Part shown: positions 1 to 7,568 of the stretch, piece after piece
How positions within the stretch are numbered: position 1 is the first letter of the stretch
How the letters are laid out: each line of letters starts with the position of its first letter
Assembly (NCBI RefSeq): GCF_001949145.1
Contig: NW_019091355.1
Coordinates: forward strand, 4,349,343-4,361,234
Length of the DNA stretch: 11,892 bases
DNA from: Acanthaster planci
Lineage: Eukaryota; Echinodermata; Asteroidea; Valvatida; Acanthasteridae
Direction of reading: 5' to 3'
Made by a program: the position numbers and the translations under genes
The notes under the pieces: model-generated
Seen by the model: the letters and a program-made list of their open reading frames with translations, nothing else
What the model was told of the DNA's origin: nothing
The model's database searches: none

Positions 1-504
1 GCGATAAGGCTTATTTGGTACCAGGTACTGGACTGCCTCCATACCCTGGGCCCCACGCTCATGTGCAGTGAAAAGTGGTCGGATGTGGACCAAATTCATT
101 TTCAAAATCTGGTCATTTTTTTCTCTAGTTGGAAACACCAGTACCGTCTTAACATCATGGGAAGCATTCGCTGCTGAGGGAGATTTTTTTCACTGCCCCT
201 CATTACCAAAATATTTGGAGGAGGTCCGAGTGCACGTGAGCGCATGTCACACTGAAGATCGCTGCTGTGCCTAGTACGAGAGAGATAACATTGTTCACGG
301 TGCAACAGCGCCCTCACGTGCACTTGGACCCAATGGCTGTTGCTTGTTGTTCCTGCCATTCGGGCATAAATAATGAGGCCTGTGATTGGTCAGTGTGACC
401 CCCAGGGCATCGCAGCAAACTGCCATTTCAAACAGTCAGTCCAGTCGTGGCTAAGAATTACACACACATTTACGGAAAGTGGCAGCAGTCAATTCCTTTA
501 TCTT
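1..504. other. Non-coding stretch, no gene recognised
   Basis: No reading frame here resembles a known protein, and the short open frames lack homology or splice structure. The stretch contains a short inverted repeat at 223-330 (listed separately). Motifs of the type TTGGACC / GGTCCAA occur here and again inside the palindrome to the right, so this segment may be related flanking repeat DNA; that is inference. Confidence 0.5.
223..330. repeat. Short inverted repeat around GTGCACGTGAG
   Basis: The left arm is 223-243 and the right arm 308-330. The reverse complement of the right arm matches the left with one mismatch and a 2-base gap, and both share the perfect core GTGCACGTGAG. The 64-base spacer has no recognised content. 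It is probably part of the repetitive DNA around the larger palindrome. A structured RNA is possible but unsupported. Confidence 0.5.
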
Positions 505-518
505 GGGCATCAATCACA

Positions 519-1889
519 TACCCTCTGAACTGTGGGGTCAGACTTCCGTGGGGGCGAACATTGGACCATAGTCAACAATTTGGTTGCGGCTTGTCTTCAC
601 AAGTACACGTGTGAACTGCATGGCTTTCGGATGGTGATTGGGAAATATTTGCATATTGTTTTGAAAATCGGCATGGTTTGGACCCCTTTTTTTCTTGGTA
701 GCCAACAAAGTATGAAGGTATTTAGAACTCTTGGGGGAATGGAGCAGCACATCTGTGGGTGGGCCTACGCAAGGGCTAGTCCGAGTAATTTGGACCCTAC
801 AAATCGCCTTTTTTTGACATTTGGACATCGTAGGGTCCAAGTACCTTCTATACATGTAGGCTTTTGCTTCCATTAATTCATTTCACTCAAAATGGCTCAT
901 ACCCTGAGTCTAAATCCTCCGAATTCACGTCTAAAACTGTCCTTTAAAATGTCTAATGCGCCTGTCTATGGATTAAGTGAGAATTGGAGATTCCAATAAT
1001 GATAATATGGTTTACTCACATAGGAAGAATAGAGAAATTTCCCCTTTAAATCGGAAATGTTCTTGTTGACAAGCTCGAAGATGCCATCTTTCCTCAAATA
1101 GCGATTTGAACTATATGTTGATGTCCTATAGTGGACCATTCACAGAAAGCATGCTGTGTAGGCAAAGGCGCACTGACGACTGTTTCCTGAGCAGCGTCAT
1201 GTTTAGTGTACAGTTTCAATATGGCCACAGCCACCAAACTTTGCACTGCTCAAGAAATACCGATAGTCCTCGACACGTGTGTACCAACACGACATACTTT
1301 CTGTGAATGGTCCGCTAGGCCAGTGCACAGTGACGTCGTCAACAGGACATCAACATATAGTTCAAATCGCTATTTGAGAAAGATGGCATCTTCGAGCTTG
1401 TCGACGAGTGTTTCCAATTTAAAGGGGAAATTTCTCTATTCTTCCTATGTGAGTAAACCATATTATCATTATTGACATCTCCGATTCTCACTTAATCCAT
1501 AGACAGGCGCATACGACATTTCAAGGACAGTTTTAGAGGTGAAGTCGGAGGATTTTGACTTGGGGTACAAGCTATTTTGAGTGAAATGAATTAACCCTAA
1601 CAGTCCTAAATCCTCCAATTACAATATGATTTTACATACACCCTAGGGGGTTAAGGGTTGGAAGCAAAAGCCTATGGATGGTACTTGGACTCTAATTAAT
1701 ACGGTGACGGTACTATCGCCCGACAATGTCCAAATGTTAAAAAAAGGCAATTTGTAGGATGCAAGTTCCACAGGATCCCCGTTCATGCCCTAGTGTTAAA
1801 CATCATGTCAAACCTGCGGCAAAAAGGGCTTGTTTTCTTGGGGATTCATGGGAGTGGGGTGGACATCGGACCCCACAGTTCTGGGGGTA
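519..1889. mobile_element. Large imperfect palindrome (foldback-like element)
   Basis: The sequence folds back on itself around position 1210-1232. The best arms are 873-1127 and 1344-1594, about 90% identical by eye when one is reverse complemented. They include a 58-bp perfect match (994-1051 against 1417-1474). Pairing continues inward almost to the centre (around 1185-1210 against 1232-1260), leaving a loop of only about 20-25 bases. It continues outward through 770-872 against 1659-1790, and again at 519-538 against 1870-1889 (18 of 20 bases), with insertions on both sides. No transposase-like frame is present; open frames in the region are by-products of the palindrome. The structure fits a foldback or MITE-type non-autonomous element, or an inverted duplication. 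If transcribed it would give a long hairpin RNA. Clear target-site duplications were not found, so the outer limits are uncertain. Confidence 0.75.
1595..1658. mobile_element. 64-bp insertion in one palindrome arm (TTAA site, MITE-like)
   Basis: The right arm reads TTAA, then 64 bases, then TGGAAGC. The matching place in the left arm (about 866-876, reverse complemented) reads TTAATGGAAGC with nothing between. The inserted piece begins CCCTAAC and ends GTTAAGGGT, roughly inverted ends, and sits directly after a TTAA. PiggyBac-type elements use TTAA as target. The internal TTAA at 1651-1654 leaves four extra bases relative to a clean TTAA duplication, so the exact mechanism is uncertain. The filled versus empty comparison between arms is seen directly. 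Confidence 0.55.
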
Positions 1890-1899
1890 CACTTCACTC

Positions 1900-2362
1900 T
1901 ATCATGTGGGCCAGGTGACATGCATGTTTGTGCCGTCATACTAATTACCGTCAACAGTTAACGGACCATCAACACACTGTAAACACAGTGTCAACATTTC
2001 CAAAACACGTTAAAAATCAAAGGAAGTGGTACTCGACTGTAACGTGTTTGCCTGAAGGATATTTTTGCTAAACCTCAACAAATTAGACTCAGGAAAATTG
2101 CCATTTTAATTTGGCCAAATCGCCTCCTTCGAACCAGCTCAGAAATAAGCAGCCATGTTGCCTCTGGGACAACTGGGACCATACCATTACGCTAGAGGGG
2201 TGGTGATATTATATGATAAAGAAACAATGCCTTATCCTTTAAAATTCTATATTTTTATTTTACTTAAGATTGAATAATTGTCCCTCTTTGTATTTTGACA
2301 ATAACCATGTTAAATAAAATCTATGATGTTGTTTCTGCTATATTGATTTTTACTCTCTTATA
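1900..2362. other. Non-coding stretch, nothing recognised
   Basis: AT-rich sequence without a supported gene. It has a minor complementary pair (ACACTG...CAGTGT near 1974-1991) and AT-rich runs around 2220-2345. No coding, RNA or mobile-element signature could be supported. Confidence 0.5.
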
Positions 2363-2483
2363 ACGGCTGTTCCATGTCAAGACATATCTAATACACAGAC
2401 TGAGCAATAAGATACTACATGTACAAACGGGCCCTTTTTAAAACTCTGGCAGCAGTTTAGGTATCTTGACATGGAACAGCCGT
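2363..2483. repeat. 20-bp perfect inverted repeat, 121 bp overall
   Basis: The left arm at 2363-2382 (ACGGCTGTTCCATGTCAAGA) is exactly the reverse complement of 2464-2483. Weaker pairing continues inward (CATATCTAA against TTAGGTAT), leaving a central region of roughly 60-80 bases. Pairing stops abruptly outside the arms, as expected for a small MITE-like element with terminal inverted repeats. The loop is larger than in a usual animal pre-miRNA, so a microRNA hairpin is less likely. No target duplication was recognised. Confidence 0.6.
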
Positions 2484-4006
2484 CCAGACGATGAGGGGTC
2501 AAGTGATGTAATGCTCAACGACCTTATTTTAAAGATGGCGACTGACAGAGCGAGCCTGTTAGATTGAATGGATAAAGGCAAAAAGACTGGAAAATACCTG
2601 AATAAAGTGAGTGAAATCATTCAATAAATGCTTTTTAGAAAGCGGAAAGGTCAAGAATCATGTTCGTGTGCAAAAGAAATTGCGCCAACGTTGATAAGTG
2701 GGTGCGCCAGAATGTTCAATACGCCGACACGAAATTGCGTATACGGATGTGTGACTATGGATAGGGAGTGAGAGTCCGTGCCACACAAGTGGGGCTAGGC
2801 ACGCTTAGTACTCAGTGGTAGTGGTAAGCATTCGATCACACACCGTTTTCTTCAAATTCACCAAGAAACGCCTAGCCTGCGTTGTGTATTTCCTCACCTC
2901 TTTAAATTCTATTGAACTACAATCTGCATGTTTGAAGCACTAAAACCTGTGAAGTAACGTTCGGCTGCTTCAGAATTCAGTCATGCCGAAGTCCACATTC
3001 GCAGTCACACATGTCACACCGCACCGCAGCCATCTCTTCAAATAACATGCAGCGCCACCAATCGGTACCCTAAGCCCAACCTATTCAACAAACATACTAC
3101 GGTGGCCGAATAGTGCCACAAGATAGTACGCAAACTGCTTCCCAACGGCCGCCAGTTATTCTAGGGCGGCCACAAAGTATTTCTCTAGCGACCACCACAT
3201 AACTTTTACCACTTATAAAGCACTAATGCCTTGACTTCAATAGCCCACATTTTGATTGGCGACTACCAGAAATTTAATAGGCAATAAAATTAATTTTTCT
3301 TAGACTCACATTTTTGGATCTTTTACACTTTCTTCAACGTAAGGAAACTGTTTGAAACCCTTTTAGAGTTAAGAGTATTGAATCCAATTTTGCTCTTTTG
3401 AAAACATTTGTGACAAAAGGTTACTGGTTACCTGCTGGCTTATTGCCAACATATGCAACAATAAATTGCCAAAGATATGGAAATTTTCGAAAAATATAAA
3501 ATCCCAGCCTTTTTTTGTGCACAACTCAATGCAACATTAAGGTTTCGGTGGATGATTGGAATGACATTACAGTTTCGCTCATGAATATGCAAAGTCTCAT
3601 AGCAAATAAAAAAAAATGAAAATGAGATATTTGAAACCTAAAATCGCGCTCTTAAGGTCTGCAGTAAAATAATCAATGGTCACTTTAAGCAGCCGTCCTA
3701 TAATACATTTAAGTGGGGCATTGGCGGGCGCCAGATAATGAGTTTTCACTCGCCTATCAAATAAATCCCTTGCACTGTCCGGCCTCCGTAGGTTCTGGAC
3801 AGAATTTCCTAGTTTACAGAACAGTTGAGTAGGCTACATACTTTTAGGCCTAGTGCGGAATTCCCCTGGCTGCGAACAGCATTGTTGAAAATTATGAAGC
3901 TGACTGAAAATACCAACTGAGAGGTACGGCATTTCGTGTTGTGCATCGAGGACACTCTGGAGAAATCTTACCAACCATTCCTGACACAAAACTACTGGAC
4001 ATCACA
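2484..4006. other. 5' flank and presumed 5' UTR of FAM241B; otherwise non-coding
   Basis: About 1.5 kb upstream of the FAM241B start with no other gene seen. It contains a possible tRNA-like relic (2806-2836) and a small GC-rich perfect hairpin (GGCCGCC at 3147-3153, GGCGGCC at 3165-3171). TATA-like strings lie at 3214-3220 and 3495-3501, neither positioned convincingly for a promoter. An in-frame TGA at 3905-3907 closes the frame upstream of the ATG at 4007. A potential 8-codon upstream ORF (3894-3920) would lie in the 5' UTR if transcription begins further upstream. The transcription start cannot be fixed from sequence alone. Confidence 0.5.
2806..2836 (+). repeat. Possible tRNA-derived relic (D-arm / A-box-like segment)
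   Basis: CTCAGTGGTA followed by GTGGTA and AGCATTCGAT strongly recalls the D-arm to anticodon-arm stretch of Cys-type or similar tRNAs (CTCAGTGGTAGAGCATTCGA), with an apparent duplication of GTGGTA. A weak B-box-like string, TTCAAATTCACC, follows at 2851-2862. No acceptor stem or full cloverleaf could be built, so this is not a functional tRNA gene. It could be a decayed tRNA-derived SINE head or chance. Confidence 0.25.
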
Positions 4007-4102
4007 ATGGTGAGGATTCTGGCAAATGGTGACATCGTCCAAGATGATGACCCTCGAGTACGGCAGTCTCCTCATGCTCCAAATAGATCAGGCCCTCGTA
4101 TG
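4007..4102 (+). CDS. FAM241B, coding exon 1 (N-terminal 32 residues)
   Basis: First coding exon of an orthologue of vertebrate FAM241B (formerly C10orf35). The encoded start MVRILANGDIVQDDDPRVR is almost identical to the conserved N-terminal signature of that family, where human has E in place of D. The ATG at 4007 has a good initiation context (A at -3, G at +4). It is the first in-frame ATG after an in-frame TGA at 3905-3907. The exon ends ...GPRM at 4102, followed by a GTGAGC splice donor in phase 0. Residues 20-32 are a Pro/Ser/Arg-rich linker. Human FAM241B is a small single-pass membrane protein that has been suggested to affect lysosome homeostasis; the molecular mechanism is not established. 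Orthology is very likely; the function here is inferred from the family. Confidence 0.93.
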
Positions 4103-5113
4103 GTGAGCATTATGTGTACAGTGTGCAGCATAAAATGTAACGCGGATGAGCATTAACTTTGCCATAAAGTGTGTAAAACGTTCGTGTACAGGTGTATCAA
4201 GTTTATAAGATTTTTGTGAAAAATTTATGCTGTAGAAATGCAATGTGATCGTGCTGACAGATCGCGCCCAACATACTCATTGTTTGCTGCGGCAGTTTGC
4301 AAGGATAATTCAGGGGTGTACCACTGAGACATTCATTTAGAGCAGACTGAGAGTAGATCCTAAGTGGGAGTTGGAATGCGGCATTATGAGTACAAGCTGC
4401 TGGTAATTGTTATCCTCTTCATAATTGCCAAGCAATGAGCATACCTGCTTAGTGTTACTTCATTGATGGATGATGATTTGTCTACGGGGAACAGGTCAAC
4501 TCAGTCATACCTTGACAACTCGTACCATCAACTCAACATAACTGTACCAACTTGTACCTTTGCCGAGTCGCACCTTGAACAACTCGTACCTCCAGTAAAG
4601 ACAACTCGTACCTTTGCGTACGAGACAACTTGTACCTTCACAGAAACCAGAGCTTATTATTGTTGTAATTAACTTGAACAATAATTTGATTTATTGTGTT
4701 CGTCACCTAATTTGCCGTTGTGACTACACTTCCTCAACATTGTGTATGTGCGTACGCGGTCAGGCAACTGGCACTGTGCAGAAAATCATGCTGGGGCTCG
4801 AGATCTCTCCAGGAGATTTATGAAGATTTTTTCTTGATAAAAAAAAATATTTGTCAAATCTGATCGTAAACATGCTGAAAAGGAAGAGCAAGAAAGTTAC
4901 AATGAAATTGCAAACGTGAAGGTACGAGCGGTCTTAACTCGAGGTGCGAGTTGTGCAAGGTACGAGTTGTCCAAGGTACAAGTTGCCCATGCTACGAGTC
5001 GTCCAAGGTACGAGTCATCTAAGGTATGAGCCGCCCAAGGTACAAGTTGACTCGAAGCTGTCAATGTACTGCATGCAGTTTATTTCAAGTATGACTTTCA
5101 TTCACTTTTCCAG
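4103..5113 (+). other. FAM241B intron 1
   Basis: A 1011-base phase 0 intron with a GTGAGC donor directly after exon 1 and a TTCACTTTTCCAG acceptor before exon 2. Joining 4102 to 5114 gives one uninterrupted frame that continues the family alignment. It contains the opposed 16-bp repeat arrays (4494-5055). Outside those it is AT-rich, with no sign of another exon. Confidence 0.88.
4494..5055. repeat. Foldback structure: opposed arrays of a 16-bp repeat
   Basis: The right arm (about 4916-5055) is a tandem array of a 16-base unit, consensus AAGGTACGAGTTGTCC. It has seven contiguous copies starting at 4941, 4957, 4973, 4989, 5005, 5021 and 5037, preceded by a 22-base variant at 4919-4940. The left arm (about 4494-4641) holds the same unit in reverse complement (GGACAACTCGTACCTT) in a more degenerate array, also with a 22-base variant (4593-4614, 18 of 22 matching its partner). 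The innermost 10 bases of the arms (4632-4641 and 4916-4925) are perfectly complementary. The spacer of about 274 bases has no recognised coding content. This fits a foldback-type transposable element or an inverted minisatellite lying within the FAM241B intron. It has no CRISPR-like spacers. Confidence 0.85.
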
Positions 5114-5497
5114 GGTTTCATCCAGCACAACGCAGATCCTCACCAGTATGGCCACGATGGTCAAGGGGCCGCAGGATACCAGGGGCACGGCATCTCCATT
5201 TTTGATACACTCAACCAACGGCTACTGAATTTGGGCATTCCATGCTTCAACCTTGGACCATATGCCATCCAGCCCATCGTCACGGTGGGATTCCTCCTGG
5301 CTATGCTTCTATTTGGACTACCTGGCTTACTGTTCGCTGGAATCCTGTTTGCTGTCGTGAAGCTCAGCGGTGGGGCTGGGGGCGGTGGTAGTGGCAGTGG
5401 TGAAAATGGTGGCGCTTGGGGTGGTGCAGGCCGTAGCACAGGAAGTGGGGATGGACAACGGAGGAATAGAGCTGGAAGGGTGATCCGACACAGATGA
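5114..5497 (+). CDS. FAM241B, coding exon 2 (residues 33-159, C terminus)
   Basis: Completes the 159-residue protein, ending at TGA 5495-5497. Residues 33-60 form a His/Gly/Gln-rich linker. Residues 62-86 carry the conserved FDTLNQRLLNLGIPCFNLG-type segment, which aligns with FNDLNRQLVNMGFPQWHLG of human FAM241B. About residues 87-114 form one hydrophobic membrane segment (VTVGFLLAMLLFGLPGLLFA). Human FAM241B is about 121 residues and ends shortly after this segment. Here a tail of roughly 45 residues follows, first Gly/Ser-rich and then basic, ending ...GRVIRHR. By family analogy it is a single-pass endomembrane protein. The tail is in the same uninterrupted frame, so it looks real, though its use is unknown. 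FAM241A is the alternative family member, but the N-terminal motif and core fit FAM241B better. Confidence 0.93.
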   Translation, partial: GFIQHNADPHQYGHDGQGAAGYQGHGISIFDTLNQRLLNLGIPCFNLGPYAIQPIVTVGFLLAMLLFGLPGLLFAGILFAVVKLSGGAGGGGSGSGENGGAWGGAGRSTGSGDGQRRNRAGRVIRHR

Positions 5498-5559
5498 TCT
5501 GATCAGCGCTGTCAGCGTTCAAATCATTCCTTCACTGAACACACTGCTTTTTGTGGCAG

Positions 5560-5912
5560 TTAGTACATGTATTACTCTTTCAGTTGTGCCTGGGAAGATG
5601 TACATGTACCAGCTACTGTAGCCCAGATAGGACACATCTGACATTTTAACTGAAGCAATGCAGTAAGGGAGTCCGCCTGCTGGGCTGCATCAAATATTGA
5701 GCATCTGTTTGTCCATACATATACATGTAGGTCACTGCATGTACATGCACTACATTGTCACAGATGACAATAGACATGTGTTGAGCAGTGATGGTGCCCT
5801 CTAGTGGGGAAAGTTAACAAGAGACTGCAGAAAAGGTACATGTGTGATACTATAGCACCGTGTCTGTTACATTAACATGGAATGAATAGACATGTACATG
5901 TACTTTACACTT
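5560..5912. repeat. Cluster of ACATGTAC / TACATGTA palindromic motifs
   Basis: Self-complementary strings recur at 5565-5571, 5600-5609, about 5721-5729, 5737-5748 (GCATGTACATGC) and 5890-5903 (ACATGTACATGTAC). Single copies are scattered elsewhere in the window, for example 2418, 7170, 7672, 8448, 9671, 10374 and 11790. This is a low-complexity genomic habit rather than one array. I recall such motifs as common in echinoderm and amphioxus genomic DNA, which is part of the taxonomic guess. Confidence 0.6.
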
Positions 5913-5998
5913 CTTTACATCATCCATGTAAACAAATTTAACTGCCTGTGATATCCATGGTGATTACCAACTCTTTTAACATTACATTAACATGGAAT
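5867..5998 (+). repeat. 17-bp exact direct repeat, 115 bp apart
   Basis: TTACATTAACATGGAAT occurs at 5867-5883 and again at 5982-5998. The repeat lies in presumed 3' UTR or intergenic sequence. It may be a small segmental duplication; the intervening 98 bases have no recognised content. Confidence 0.6.
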
Positions 5999-6375
5999 AG
6001 CATTTTACCATCCTGGCTGCCCAGAGAGTTTGAGAAAATATATTTAGTTTTATTTAATTTTAATCAGTTTATTTTCAATTTAAATCTCAATGTAATAAGT
6101 GAGTGGAGGGATCTACATATATATAGTTAGTTCAAATCAGTATTGTCTGTCCTTTTTGTATAGATTTACCTAGTTTTTCTAATTTTGTTTGAATCCAGAT
6201 TTTGGTCAATCTTACAGGGAAAGTTTAGTTCTTTCAATGCAATCAGTTCTGTACTTATCTCTAGTAAGAGCATTTTCACAAAGCAGAAAATGAGTAAACT
6301 GGTTTTTATACATCCCAGAAAACTTTGTTGAAAAAGATCACTCTAGAAACTGTCTTCATGCATCTTTAAATTTTA

Positions 6376-6403
6376 AGGATAATCCTATGAGGATAATCCC
6401 ATG
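6376..6403 (+). repeat. Tandem pair of a 14-bp unit, AGGATAATCC(T/C)ATG
   Basis: Two adjacent 14-base copies at 6376-6389 and 6390-6403 differ only at one position. Each contains TAATCC, the core recognised by Otx/Bicoid-class homeodomain proteins. That is a motif match only, with no evidence of regulatory use. Confidence 0.55.
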
Positions 6404-6861
6404 AAATGCGAGACTTTTGTCTCATCTCAGTGCAAATTAGAGTGAAGAGTTGAAAGGTGGTTTCCAGACAGGCTATGAAACAGTAATGTTGAGCCAGTGG
6501 ACATGTATTTCAGCAAGGAATGTAGATAAGGGTGGATCCAGAACCATTTCTTTTTGGAGGGGGCAGGGGCAAAATCATTTCGGGGTGGCCAAAAAATTTG
6601 GAGATGTTTGTTTTCATTTGATCATGGCAGTAGGATTAACCTGTCAAGGCCTTTCTGAGGGTCGAGGCTCGTTTGGGTGCTTTTTAGATGCTTTACACAA
6701 GAAAGGAAATGAAGACGACCAAAACAAAAATTGCCTTGGTGTTTCCTTTCACTCTGTCTTTTTGCCACATCATTGCACTTGTGTGTTAATACCTTGTCCC
6801 GTTTTTTTCCCGTCATGGTTGTACAGTAAACATGTCAGACAAGCCTGTACTTGTACATATG

Positions 6862-7000
6862 CCCACTAAACTTCTAGCATTCACTGGGGCCATTTTGCAA
6901 AGTGTGTCCCACTGAACTTCTAAGCATTCACTTGGGCCATTTTGCAAAGTGTGTCCCACTGAACTTCTAGCATTCACTGGGGCCATTTTGCAAAGTGTGT
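6862..7000 (+). repeat. Three tandem copies of a 46-47 bp unit
   Basis: Copies lie at 6862-6907 (46 bp), 6908-6954 (47 bp) and 6955-7000 (46 bp). Each starts CCCACT(A/G)AACTTCTA and ends TTGCAAAGTGTGT. Copies 1 and 3 differ at a single base. Copy 2 has an extra A (CTAAGC) and a T for G (CACTTGGG). The array is a recent minisatellite-like duplication. No open frame runs through it in a convincing gene. Confidence 0.95.
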
Positions 7001-7102
7001 GGAACTTTTGGTTACTTTATTGAGTCTCCTAGAATTTTCATTATGCAAAACTTCAATTTGAACCAAACTACTGGAACAAAGCAAGACTTGCATGTACCTA
7101 AA

Positions 7103-7568
7103 TAGGGGTGGAACAAGTTGCTTGTTGTTGTGACTCAATTGAGTCGAGTCATTGGAACAGTGACTCATTGTACATGTACCACAGTGACTGAAGTCGAGTC
7201 ATTAGGCAGAAAGTCAAGTATTTAGTTTTGAGTCAATTTGAATCATCACAAATACACAATAAGATGAATACAAACAAGAGAAAAGTTCATTTTTTTGGTA
7301 GTTAACATTCCTTTAAGGTTTCTTTATGTGATCACACCACCTTACTCACGTGGAAATTATCAACCAGTGCTGTAAGCCATTACAAACATTTTATTGTCAA
7401 GAAGTTGCTTTTTATTTTGGGGGATTTTGAGTCTTATAAACTTTCACTCAAAAGGTCTTCTAATGAGGGTCTTCGAGTTGACTCATTGCCTGTGGGGACT
7501 CGATTCACCAAAAAATTGTGATTCAAGTCAGACAAGTCAAGTCATCGAGTCGAGTCATTACAACCCTG
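7103..7568. mobile_element. Possible non-autonomous DNA transposon relic (hAT-like?)
   Basis: The left end reads AGGGGTGGAACAA and is followed by TGACTCAATTGAGTCGAGTC. The right end, reverse complemented, reads CAGGGTTGTAATGACTCGACTCGA, a loosely matching terminal inverted repeat. CAGGGGTG-like ends are known for hAT elements. The flanking octamers ACCTAAAT and ACTTAATT match at 6 of 8 positions, as a decayed 8-bp target duplication might. The interior is rich in GAGTCGAGTCATT-type motifs and contains no transposase. Family assignment is tentative and the ends are approximate. Confidence 0.4.

Larger units (their letters stand above)
5498..6861. other. Presumed FAM241B 3' UTR and intergenic DNA
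   Basis: No gene is seen here. The first 400 bases are rich in ACATGTAC-type palindromes (listed separately). Reading the + strand from 5498 I found no canonical AATAAA before about 8079; ATTAAA variants occur near 7577 and 7706. The FAM241B poly(A) site may therefore use a variant signal and cannot be placed. The sequence also contains a 17-bp direct repeat (5867-5883 and 5982-5998) and a tandem pair of AGGATAATCCYATG (6376-6403). Confidence 0.5.

Noticed and set aside
250-300. Resemblance of CCTAGTACGAGAG to the large-subunit rRNA sarcin-ricin region
   Set aside because: The match is about a dozen bases and flanking rRNA sequence is absent; chance similarity.
532-1475. Open reading frames of 66-114 codons on both strands
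   Set aside because: They lie within the palindrome arms, overlap each other on opposite strands, and show no domain or codon-like conservation; they are by-products of repeat DNA.
2363-2483. Pre-microRNA hairpin
   Set aside because: The 20-bp stem with a 60-80 base loop is unlike the usual animal pre-miRNA shape; a MITE-like element is more likely.
3495-3501. TATAAAA as the FAM241B promoter
   Set aside because: It lies more than 500 bases upstream of the start codon in AT-rich DNA, with no initiator or transcript evidence.
3941-4006. Upstream in-frame extension of FAM241B starting at GTG 3941
   Set aside because: GTG is not a normal eukaryotic start, and the conserved family N terminus begins exactly at the ATG at 4007.
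4494-5055. CRISPR-like array of 16-bp repeats
   Set aside because: Units are directly contiguous without spacers, degenerate, occur in both orientations, and sit in a eukaryotic intron.
5161-5439. Minus-strand proline-rich frame opposite FAM241B exon 2
   Set aside because: It is the antisense shadow of the Gly-rich FAM241B tail.
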